Source: a bacterium (lineage in GTDB: Bacteria; AUK180). From it: 8,912 bases of DNA. Within the stretch, counting starts at the first letter, position 1, and every line of letters starts with the position of its first letter. The position numbers and the translations under genes are program-made. Shown piece by piece: positions 1 through 6,204 of the stretch. A model generated the notes under the pieces. The model made no database searches and was not told where the DNA came from. It saw only the letters and a list, made by a program, of their open reading frames with translations. The stretch spans positions 1 through 8,912 of the forward strand of contig JAUXGM010000085.1 of the NCBI GenBank assembly GCA_030622125.1. The letters run 5' to 3'.

Positions 1-157
1 GTACAATCCGTGGTTAAAAAAGTGGAATTTATCTTTAATTTATTAAATCTTCAAATGTTGTTATAAAAGACATTTACAATATTTTTTTTAAAGGAATAAA
101 AGTTTAACATTTTGACTTTGGAATAACAATAATAAGAAGATCGGTATTTGATTTTTT
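1..157. other. AT-rich left-edge sequence with no supported gene
   Basis: The first 66 bases are open on the + strand in frame 1 (stop TAA at 64-66), and frame 2 is open to about base 45. Either could be the last few codons of a gene entering from the left, but so short a stretch cannot be judged. On the minus strand the ATG complementary to about 71-73 meets a stop after 12 codons. From about base 67 the sequence is very AT-rich, without a clear hairpin terminator or RNA gene. Confidence 0.4.
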
Positions 158-185
158 TTGAAAAATATGGCATACTTTAAATAAT
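158..185 (+). promoter_or_regulatory. Candidate sigma70-type promoter for the exported-protein gene
   Basis: TTGAAA (158-163) and AATAAT (180-185), each 5 of 6 to consensus, are separated by 16 bp. Transcription would start near 191-193, inside the palindrome at 190-200, leaving a leader of about 77 nt. A second possible promoter lies downstream: an extended -10 TGCTATAAA at 220-228 with no good -35. In AT-rich DNA such matches are common, so which one is used is uncertain. Confidence 0.45.
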
Positions 186-240
186 CTAAGCGATTATCGC
201 ATACTTTAGACTTTTTGTTTGCTATAAATTGCATAAGTTA
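170..240 (+). repeat. Three spaced copies of a decamer upstream of the exported-protein gene
   Basis: GCATACTTTA occurs at 170-179 and 199-208, and a related GCATAAGTTA (8 of 10) at 231-240. Start-to-start spacing is 29 and 32 bp, close to three helical turns, so a protein binding each copy would sit on about the same DNA face. A second direct repeat, TTTGCTAT at 218-225 and 243-250, is interleaved. A regulatory role is inferred from position only. Confidence 0.35.
190..200. promoter_or_regulatory. Short perfect palindrome at the predicted transcription start (possible operator)
   Basis: GCGATTATCGC consists of two perfect 5-bp arms around a single T. It is unusually GC-rich for its surroundings and begins 4 bp after the candidate -10 hexamer, so it covers the expected +1 position. 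A bound repressor there would block initiation. The arms are short and chance occurrence is quite possible. Confidence 0.35.
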
Positions 241-268
241 GGTTTGCTATTATTAACAGGAGGTTCGT

Positions 269-985
269 ATGAAAAAAAAGGTTTTACCTTATGCTTTGAA
301 ACTGATATTCGTTCTATTGATTGGTGGCAGTTTGTTGTATTTATATGCGGCTGCACCAACCGCAGAAGAAAAGAAACAATTTATTGAAATTGAGGAAGAG
401 ATCGGGGACGGAGAAATGGTAACCAAAAAAATACCGGCAATTGAAGATCCATGTGTTTTGAAGGGGAGTGCCAAAGAAGAGGCAAAAAAATTTGTAATAC
501 AATATAGAATAAAACCAAAGAGTTATCAGTATCAAAAAGCAAAATCAATTATTAAAGAGATCAAAGCAAAAAAATTTGATGATATTGAACATTTATCAAC
601 AATAATTGAACTTTCCTTATATAATTGGGCATGTAAGAACGAATATAAATTACACAATACTCGCTCACAGGGAATTTATTTTTTTAAAAAAGATAAAGGA
701 CAGGGAATTTTTATCGGTATTAAAGCAGACGGATATTTACCAACTGAGGGTGTAAGAAAGGGCAATGCAAGTTTAGCACTTGATAAACGCGGACGAATGG
801 GCGATACATATTATTTACAAGTGGTAATAACAAAATTAAATCCTGAACCAAATGAAAAATATGGAACCGAATTAAATGAAGAAGCAAAAAAAATATTGAA
901 TGAAATCGTTAATTTTTCCTATCCATGGGGACTTGATTACTATAATACGCTTATTGAAGAAGTTGCAAAGAAAACTAAAAAATAA
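269..985 (+). CDS. Exported or membrane-anchored protein of unknown function
   Basis: I do not recognise this 238-residue protein. It starts with a basic N-terminus (MKKK) followed by one hydrophobic segment (about residues 8-29) ending in Ala-Ala-Ala-Pro. This fits a signal peptide cleaved near residue 29 or an uncleaved anchor, leaving most of the chain outside the cytoplasm. The exported part is hydrophilic and Lys/Glu-rich, with a helical-looking stretch (about 65-115) and then a mixed strand-like region (135-190). It has just two cysteines (C62 and C122), which could form a disulfide. There is no lipobox and no catalytic motif I can name. The start is well supported by AGGAGG at 258-263, five bases before the ATG. 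The gene stands alone, is convergent with pckA, and ends 22 bases from it. A periplasmic sensor or binding domain is possible but unproven. Confidence 0.85.
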   Translation: MKKKVLPYALKLIFVLLIGGSLLYLYAAAPTAEEKKQFIEIEEEIGDGEMVTKKIPAIEDPCVLKGSAKEEAKKFVIQYRIKPKSYQYQKAKSIIKEIKAKKFDDIEHLSTIIELSLYNWACKNEYKLHNTRSQGIYFFKKDKGQGIFIGIKADGYLPTEGVRKGNASLALDKRGRMGDTYYLQVVITKLNPEPNEKYGTELNEEAKKILNEIVNFSYPWGLDYYNTLIEEVAKKTKK

Positions 986-991
986 GGTTCA

Positions 992-1011
992 TCTCAATTC
1001 TCAATTCTCAA
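992..1011. repeat. Heptamer tandem repeat at the convergent gene ends
   Basis: TCTCAAT is repeated at 992-998 and 999-1005 and followed by a partial copy TCTCAA at 1006-1011. It fills most of the short gap between the two convergent genes. The stop codon of pckA (TGA on the minus strand, 1008-1010) lies inside the partial copy. No hairpin or T-run terminator is visible in the gap. Confidence 0.6.
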
Positions 1012-2795
1012 CTATTTACCACCGTCTCAATAATTTTTTCTGAAACATTGAACTTCTTTAAAAATATTTTTCTGTCGGTATTCATTGTCTTAACCCAATT
1101 TTTATATTCATTCATTTTCTTATTCTTTTTAAAGAAAAGGATTGGATTTAAGATCTCCACCGGAACAAGATCAAGTAAAAATTTATTCTCGGGCGAATCA
1201 ACATCAACAATATTGTATCCAAAATCAGGATCTTTTTTCCATTTTATATTATCGGATATCATTGCTTCAAGCATAGCAGAGGAGTGCCTTATCTTTATTT
1301 TCAATGCTTTTCCTTCTTTAACATCTACGGCATCTCCACCGATAAAACCGGTATTCATCATCCATGTGGCGACATCAGGCATTGTTGCAACAAGTTCAGC
1401 AAATCTATCGGGCTGCAATTCCATTCTTCTTGGGAAAAATGGTTGTGTAAACGGAGATCTGGTCTTTCCTCTTTCTTTACCCGCTGCCGATGTTTTTGTT
1501 GTTTCACCAAGCATAAAATAACCGGCTGCCTGTTCGGGTGATGCAAATTTAATAATACCGGGCATTGCGGCATCCGCACCTTCATCTCTATTGAGAATTC
1601 CCATAAATTTTACCTTCGGAATATTATGAAGATCAGCGGCATCCTTAACTGCATACATTGGAATAATTGATCTTGCATTTTGGGTCCATACGGTAAAATC
1701 CCAACCGTCTTTTGGAACACCCCATCTATCTATTACATCTGTTGCTTTTACTTTTTCGGATATATAATCATTAATATTTTTTTCATCTTCGCCAATCGAG
1801 ATAAGTATATCTTTATAGAATTTCACATCCGTAGGAGAAAGGGCATCCTTTGAAAAATCAAATTCCTTATTTTCATCTTGATAAACATTTTCAAGCCATG
1901 CATTTGGATTTATTGTTCCGTCATATATGACAGGTTCATTTTCTCTCTTCAAGCCGTAGGTTTTTGCGAAGCAACCGTTTTCCGTGATTGATATCTCACC
2001 GTTTTTCCAAAGTGTAACCATATCATCTTGAATAGGTTTGGTAAGTTCCCCTTGTTTTGAAAATGTTGTTGTGGTTTTTCCTGTTCCCGAAAGTCCCAAG
2101 ATAGTCATTGAAAATACATCATCTTTTACTTTTACCATCTTGGCTCCGGCATGGAGTACAAGTCCACCTTTTTGATACATATAATCATTGAGCAATCTGA
2201 GTTCGCCTTTCTTGCTTTCACCAAAGTAATCGGCACCGATAACATAGGTAATATAATTTTTGAGATCAACTAATATTGCCTGTTCACCTACCATTTTGGG
2301 AGCAGGGCATTCAGCTGTGAATACCAATCTTAATTCCGGTTTAAATGGCTTTGCAAGTTCATCTTTTGTTTCAATCTCTTCTCTTGGAAAGAGCAATACC
2401 TGCTGCATTCCGGCAATATTTGCACCATCGGGTGAAAAAAGGAATTGAATAGGAACCGCTCTTTTACCCATACCGACATAACCCTGCAATTCAATAAGTT
2501 TTTTCTTTTCCTCAATGTATTTCCTTTGGATCTCACAGAGTTCTCCTGCATTTTCGGTTGATATGATTTTTGATGAGTAATTTCCACTATTCTTTTCATC
2601 CTCAATAATGTATGTCCACTGGGCTTTTCTTGATTTATTTCTCGTTATCTTATTAAGATTTTTATACCTTGAAATAAGCATATTGGGAGAATATTCCAAT
2701 GCAAGTTTTTTCAACTCATCCTGAGAGGGATTAGTAATATAATCCACCTTATAGGGATGCAAATTTTTGTACGGCTTTTCTGATTTGTAATTCAT
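1008..2795 (-). CDS. pckA: ATP-dependent phosphoenolpyruvate carboxykinase, long form
   Basis: This enzyme interconverts oxaloacetate plus ATP with PEP, CO2 and ADP in the cytoplasm, for gluconeogenesis or, in anaerobes, for CO2 fixation toward C4 acids. The ATP-type P-loop GLSGTGKTTT is at residues 234-243. Upstream lie the paired lysines of a GESKKG stretch (195-196), which match the E. coli metal/substrate lysines, and H215 in LHAGAK. Downstream come the metal-binding DD pair (257-258), the GCFAKT block (274-279) and the conserved Arg in NAR (375). At 595 residues it is about 55 longer than E. coli PckA (540). Most of the excess is an insertion at about residues 312-368, just before the NAR block. 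The N-terminal third is divergent. The ATG is supported by GGAGG (complement of 2802-2806) six bases upstream. It has its own promoter and is probably monocistronic. Confidence 0.93.
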   Translation of the reverse strand: MNYKSEKPYKNLHPYKVDYITNPSQDELKKLALEYSPNMLISRYKNLNKITRNKSRKAQWTYIIEDEKNSGNYSSKIISTENAGELCEIQRKYIEEKKKLIELQGYVGMGKRAVPIQFLFSPDGANIAGMQQVLLFPREEIETKDELAKPFKPELRLVFTAECPAPKMVGEQAILVDLKNYITYVIGADYFGESKKGELRLLNDYMYQKGGLVLHAGAKMVKVKDDVFSMTILGLSGTGKTTTTFSKQGELTKPIQDDMVTLWKNGEISITENGCFAKTYGLKRENEPVIYDGTINPNAWLENVYQDENKEFDFSKDALSPTDVKFYKDILISIGEDEKNINDYISEKVKATDVIDRWGVPKDGWDFTVWTQNARSIIPMYAVKDAADLHNIPKVKFMGILNRDEGADAAMPGIIKFASPEQAAGYFMLGETTKTSAAGKERGKTRSPFTQPFFPRRMELQPDRFAELVATMPDVATWMMNTGFIGGDAVDVKEGKALKIKIRHSSAMLEAMISDNIKWKKDPDFGYNIVDVDSPENKFLLDLVPVEILNPILFFKKNKKMNEYKNWVKTMNTDRKIFLKKFNVSEKIIETVVNS

Positions 2796-2801
2796 TACAA
2801 A
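2784..2801 (-). promoter_or_regulatory. Perfect palindrome spanning the pckA start codon (mRNA hairpin or operator)
   Basis: TTTGTAATTCATTACAAA has two perfect 8-bp arms (2784-2791 and 2794-2801) around a 2-bp centre. The pckA ATG is at 2795-2793, so the start codon sits at the top of the palindrome and the SD (2802-2806) directly abuts its outer edge. In the mRNA it can form a 7-bp stem with loop UGAA. The stem is AU-rich with only one G-C pair. It could tune translation initiation or be a DNA operator just downstream of the transcription start. Confidence 0.5.
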
Positions 2802-2822
2802 CCTCCATTGTTATAAAAAAAA

Positions 2823-2851
2823 AGGATATAATTTTATTTGAAAAAAGTCAA
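2823..2851 (-). promoter_or_regulatory. pckA promoter, with its -35 inside the 3' end of uvrB
   Basis: On the minus strand TTGACT (complement of 2846-2851, 5 of 6) is followed after exactly 17 bp by TATCCT (complement of 2823-2828, 4 of 6). The -35 and part of the spacer encode the last residues of UvrB, whose stop codon is at 2834-2836. Nine consecutive Ts (complement of 2815-2823) lie between the -10 and the likely start near 2814-2816. The resulting leader is about 20 nt and carries GGAGG. Confidence 0.6.
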
Positions 2852-4789
2852 GTAATTTTTTCTTAATTTTATAATTTCATTACGAATTTTTGCCGCTTCC
2901 TCAAATTTAAGTTCTTTTGCACATTTCTCCATCTTTCTTTTTAACTTTTTTAGATATTTATCCATGTCCTCATCATTTTTGAATTTTATTTTTTTTCCGA
3001 GTGAAAGCCCGTCTTTAACCTTGGAAACAATTGTTTTGGGTGTAATGTTATGTTCCTTGTTATAATTTATCTGAAGATCTCTTCGTCTTTTTGTTTCCTC
3101 TATGGCACTTTCTATTGCATTCGTGATTATATCGGCAAAAAGAATAACTTTTGCATTTACATTTCTTGCCGTTCTTCCGATTGTTTGTATAAGTGAGCGA
3201 TGACTTCTTAAAAATCCCTGTTTATCTGCATCAAATATAACAACCAAGCTTACCTCCGGAAGATCAAGCCCCTCTCTTAACAGATTTACCCCAACAATAA
3301 TATCAATGACATCCGTCCGTAACATTTTAAGTATGTTGTATCTTTCTATCGTATCAATATCGGAATGAAGATATTTAACCCGATAATTCAATGAAGTAAG
3401 GTGAAAGGATAGATCCTCTGCCATCCGCTTTGTAATGGTAGTGATCAAAACTTTTTCTTTTCTTTTTAAGACCGGTTTCATGAGTTCCAAAAGCCGATCA
3501 AGCTGATGCTCCGTCGGGTATATTTTAATCTTCGGATCAATAAGTCCCGTTGGTCTAATGATCTGTTCAATGATCTCACCCTTTGTCAATTGTAATTCAA
3601 AATCCCCGGGAGTTGCTGAGATAAAGATCATTTGTCCGATTTTTTCAAAAAATTCATCAAATCTCAATGGTCTATTGTCAAAAGCAGACGGAAGCCGAAA
3701 CCCATAATCAATAAGATTCGATTTTCTTGAATGATCTCCATTGAACATTCCTTTGATCTGCGGCAGTGTTACATGGGATTCATCAATTATGAAGATTGTA
3801 TCTTTTGGAAGATAATCGAGCAAGGTGAGTGGCGGATCACCCTCATTTCTATTATCAAAATAACGGGAATAATTTTCGATTCCTTTTGTATAATGCATTA
3901 TTTGAAGCATCTCTATATCATACATTATCCGCTGCCGTAATCGCTCAATTTCAACAAGTTTTCCCTGGGAGCGAAAAAAATTTTCTCTTTGCTCTAATTC
4001 CTGTTTGATTTTTTCTATAACATTATTTATTGTATTGCTTTCAATAAGATAATGCTTAGCAGGGTAGATAATTACCTCTTCAATAGAACCGTAAAGGTCC
4101 ATTTTCAATGGGTCGAAATAGGTTAGTTTTTCAATCTCATCATCAAAGAGTTCTATTCTGATCGCCTCTTCCTCATACATTGGAAAAACATCAACAACAT
4201 CACCCTTTACTCTAAATTTTCCCTGTTCAAAATCATATTCATTCCGTTGATACATTATACCTACAAGTTTATACAAAAGCTCATTTCGAGACATTTTATC
4301 ACCGACCCTGAGATATATCTGCTGTTTTTTATAAAGTTCCGGTGAACCGAGTCCGTAGATACAGGAAACAGAAGAAACAATAATAGTATCGCTTCTTGTA
4401 AGAATAGAATGAGTTGCAGAATGTCTTAATCTATCTATCTCCTCATTTATATCCGCATCCTTTTCAATAAAAAGATCTTTATCGGGAATATAGGCTTCGG
4501 GTTGATAATAATCATAATATGAAACAAAAAATTCTGATCTATTTTTTTGAAAAAATTCCTTAAATTCCGAATAGAGCTGTGCTGCCAATGTTTTATTGTG
4601 TGAAACAACCAAAACGGGTTTTTGAATATTTTGAATAACATTTGCGATCGTATATGTTTTACCGCTTCCCGTAACACCCATAAGTAATTGAAATTTTTTA
4701 CCCCGACGAAGTCCTTCGGTAAGTTTTTTTATTGCCTGCGGTTGGTCGCCGGCTGGTTTAAAGTCTGCTTTTAATTCAAATCGATTCAT
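2834..4789 (-). CDS. uvrB: UvrABC excinuclease subunit B
   Basis: UvrB is the damage-verification helicase-like subunit of bacterial nucleotide excision repair. It is loaded by UvrA at lesions and then recruits UvrC for dual incision. The 651 residues are full length. They include the N-terminal block ending GDQPQAI (14-20), Walker A GVTGSGKT (38-45), and the beta-hairpin region with YYDYYQPEAY (91-100) that clamps DNA. DESH is at 336-339, SATPGD at 391-396, motif VI QTIGRTARN at 535-543, and the C-terminal UVR coiled coil that contacts UvrC at about 608-643. Nothing essential looks lost. The start matches the usual UvrB N-terminus. There is no SD upstream: TATAAT ends only six bases before the ATG, so the mRNA is probably leaderless. 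The next gene, pckA, has a separate promoter overlapping the 3' end of uvrB. Confidence 0.98.
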   Translation of the reverse strand: MNRFELKADFKPAGDQPQAIKKLTEGLRRGKKFQLLMGVTGSGKTYTIANVIQNIQKPVLVVSHNKTLAAQLYSEFKEFFQKNRSEFFVSYYDYYQPEAYIPDKDLFIEKDADINEEIDRLRHSATHSILTRSDTIIVSSVSCIYGLGSPELYKKQQIYLRVGDKMSRNELLYKLVGIMYQRNEYDFEQGKFRVKGDVVDVFPMYEEEAIRIELFDDEIEKLTYFDPLKMDLYGSIEEVIIYPAKHYLIESNTINNVIEKIKQELEQRENFFRSQGKLVEIERLRQRIMYDIEMLQIMHYTKGIENYSRYFDNRNEGDPPLTLLDYLPKDTIFIIDESHVTLPQIKGMFNGDHSRKSNLIDYGFRLPSAFDNRPLRFDEFFEKIGQMIFISATPGDFELQLTKGEIIEQIIRPTGLIDPKIKIYPTEHQLDRLLELMKPVLKRKEKVLITTITKRMAEDLSFHLTSLNYRVKYLHSDIDTIERYNILKMLRTDVIDIIVGVNLLREGLDLPEVSLVVIFDADKQGFLRSHRSLIQTIGRTARNVNAKVILFADIITNAIESAIEETKRRRDLQINYNKEHNITPKTIVSKVKDGLSLGKKIKFKNDEDMDKYLKKLKRKMEKCAKELKFEEAAKIRNEIIKLRKNYLTFFK

Positions 4790-4795
4790 ACTTTT

Positions 4796-4824
4796 ATTAT
4801 ATCTTAAAAAGATATTTTTTTCAA
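4796..4824 (-). promoter_or_regulatory. uvrB promoter, predicted to give a leaderless mRNA
   Basis: On the minus strand TTGAAA (complement of 4819-4824, 5 of 6) is followed after 17 bp by a perfect TATAAT (complement of 4796-4801). Counting seven bases from the end of the -10 places +1 on the A of the uvrB ATG (4789). The intervening bases AAAAGT hold no ribosome binding site. Spacing and hexamers are close to ideal, so this is one of the two strongest promoters by eye in the window. Confidence 0.75.
4799..4815. promoter_or_regulatory. 17-bp perfect inverted repeat within the uvrB promoter (candidate operator, possibly LexA/SOS)
   Basis: ATATCTTAAAAAGATAT has perfect 7-bp arms (4799-4805, 4809-4815) around AAA. 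It fills most of the spacer between -35 and -10 and overlaps three bases of the -10, a classic repressor position. uvrB is a typical SOS gene in many bacteria and LexA boxes vary between phyla. The sequence resembles neither the E. coli CTGT-N8-ACAG nor the Bacillus GAAC-N4-GTTC box. A LexA identity is therefore inference, and high AT content weakens the significance. Confidence 0.5.
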
Positions 4825-4871
4825 AAAAGTCGGTAAAATGAGTTAAAAAAGTGTCTTTGCAAATTATTTTT

Positions 4872-5222
4872 TTATGTAATTAGATATATGAAACCAATTG
4901 CCCCCAATGTACCGACTATATCATATACAAGGTCTTTATAGGAAAAGAATTTTTTCTTTTTTTTGAAAACAAAACCGGATATGCAATCAAATCCTTCTTT
5001 TCCGAACCCAAATGTAAGCCCGACATAAAGAGAATTTCTTAATGATCTCTTTTCCGAAAGATTTCTTTGATAATTAAAGTAAGAATATGACCATAATGTT
5101 AATGAAAAAGAGGTAGTCAAATGGAGAAATTTATCCTGTGAGAACCATCTGTCTTTATAATTTTTTGCACTTAAACTAAATATAAAGAAAAAAATAACGG
5201 TTAATATTGCTAATTTTTTCAT
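4872..5222 (-). CDS. Small exported protein, YfiM/DUF2279-like
   Basis: A 116-residue protein with a signal peptide (basic MKK, hydrophobic 4-17, SLSA before residue 20) and no lipobox Cys. The remainder shows the pattern of the YfiM/DUF2279 and related VanZ-like families: DKFLH at 30-34, a small-residue-rich segment GFGKEGFD at 72-79, and SYKDLVYDIVGTLGA at 94-108, which forms a C-terminal hydrophobic segment with the rest up to 116. The His, Lys-Glu, Asp and Asp positions are those conserved in this group. The family's role is unclear; it is envelope-located. Its ATG directly abuts the TAA of the asparaginase gene (TAAATG), with no clear SD of its own, which suggests translational coupling. 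A run of eight As lies in the coding strand (complement of 4957-4964). Family assignment is by motif pattern only. Confidence 0.7.
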   Translation of the reverse strand: MKKLAILTVIFFFIFSLSAKNYKDRWFSQDKFLHLTTSFSLTLWSYSYFNYQRNLSEKRSLRNSLYVGLTFGFGKEGFDCISGFVFKKKKKFFSYKDLVYDIVGTLGAIGFIYLIT

Positions 5223-6203
5223 TTAATCGTTTTTAAAATATTGGGTAAGTTTCTCTTTTGGTATTTTCATAGCCAATAGAATAGTAAGTTTTATTCTTGC
5301 TTTCTGTCCGGAAAGCCCTCCTCCGAATATGCATCCCATTTTTTTTAATTGTTTCCCACCCCCATCATAACCGTAAACATCAAGAACCCTGCCCTGATAT
5401 GCTCTTGAAACAATCAAGATCGGTATCCTTTTTTCAATTGCTCTTTTTATTCCCGGTAGAACATTAGGCGGTACATTTCCTCTGCCAAGTGCTTCAATAA
5501 CGATCCCATCAGCATTATTATTGATAGCTGCATCGATAAATGTACTATCAGCACCGGCATAGAGCTTTATAAGGGGAACATTTGTTGAGATACTATCTAT
5601 ATCATAATATTCATAATGATATCTTTTTCTATAAAAAACTACCTTATCCTCATCAACTATTCCAAGAATTCCCATATATAAACTTGAAAACGAAGAAATA
5701 TTAGATGTATCTATCTTTGTGACTGTTTTCGCATCGAATATATCATCGTTTAAAACAACCATTACCTTATGATAATGTCCATCGTTTGATGCGGCTACTC
5801 TTATGGATGAATAGATATTTCTTGGTCCATCCATACCCAATTCATCTACCGACCGCATTGCAGCTGTAAGCACGACCGCCCGTTTTTTAGGCAGGGTCAA
5901 ATCAAGAAAATAAGCGGTTTCTTCAAGTGTATCTGTGCCATGTGTAATAACAAAGCCATCATATTTATCAAGATTTTTCAGGATAATATTTCTTATTTCA
6001 AACATATTATTCATATTTATTTGCGGTGAAGGATAATTCCCATATTCGTATATATCAAGATTTATATTTTTTTTAAATGACGGCAGCATTTTTACAAGAT
6101 CAGAACCATTAAATATGGGAACAACTCCATTTTTACTTCGGGATTTTCCACCCATTATGATCGTGCCGCCGACACTTATCAATAAAATGTTTTTTGCCTT
6201 CAT
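5223..6203 (-). CDS. L-asparaginase family amidohydrolase, cytoplasmic
   Basis: The expected reaction is hydrolysis of L-asparagine to aspartate and ammonia; some relatives use glutamine or amidated tRNA. With the ATG at 6203 the protein has 326 residues and begins MKAKNILL, close to where relatives start. GGT is at 12-14 (nucleophile T14), HGTDT at 88-92 (T90 and D91), and TVTK ends at K163; these match Thr12, Thr89, Asp90 and Lys162 of E. coli AnsB. AMRS..ELGMDGPRN and the C-terminal SGQKAR block also fit the family. No signal peptide is seen, so it should be cytoplasmic. The position of the flexible-loop Tyr (Tyr25 in AnsB) appears to be Val. A TTG start at 6221, overlapping the upstream gene by 17 bases, is less likely. 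The ATG lies one base after the upstream TGA, and the downstream gene starts right after its TAA. Confidence 0.92.
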   Translation of the reverse strand: MKAKNILLISVGGTIIMGGKSRSKNGVVPIFNGSDLVKMLPSFKKNINLDIYEYGNYPSPQINMNNMFEIRNIILKNLDKYDGFVITHGTDTLEETAYFLDLTLPKKRAVVLTAAMRSVDELGMDGPRNIYSSIRVAASNDGHYHKVMVVLNDDIFDAKTVTKIDTSNISSFSSLYMGILGIVDEDKVVFYRKRYHYEYYDIDSISTNVPLIKLYAGADSTFIDAAINNNADGIVIEALGRGNVPPNVLPGIKRAIEKRIPILIVSRAYQGRVLDVYGYDGGGKQLKKMGCIFGGGLSGQKARIKLTILLAMKIPKEKLTQYFKND

Positions 6204-6204
6204 A

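Noticed and set aside
1-66. C-terminal fragment of a gene entering from the left edge
   Set aside because: Two frames are open over this short stretch and neither gives a recognisable protein tail.
986-1007. Bidirectional terminator between the exported-protein gene and pckA
   Set aside because: The 22-base gap holds a tandem repeat but no inverted repeat or adjoining T-run.
1048-1521. 157-codon open frame on the + strand antisense to pckA
   Set aside because: It lies wholly inside the well-supported pckA gene on the opposite strand. I see no SD and no recognisable motif, so it is a shadow frame.
4836-4871. Possible terminator after the YfiM-like gene (AAAG-ACA-CTTT followed by Ts on the minus strand)
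   Set aside because: The stem is only four base pairs and A/T-rich, too weak to call.
4957-4964. Poly-A8 tract in the YfiM-like gene as a phase-variation site
   Set aside because: Runs of this length are frequent in Lys-rich, AT-rich genes and there is no supporting sign of variation.
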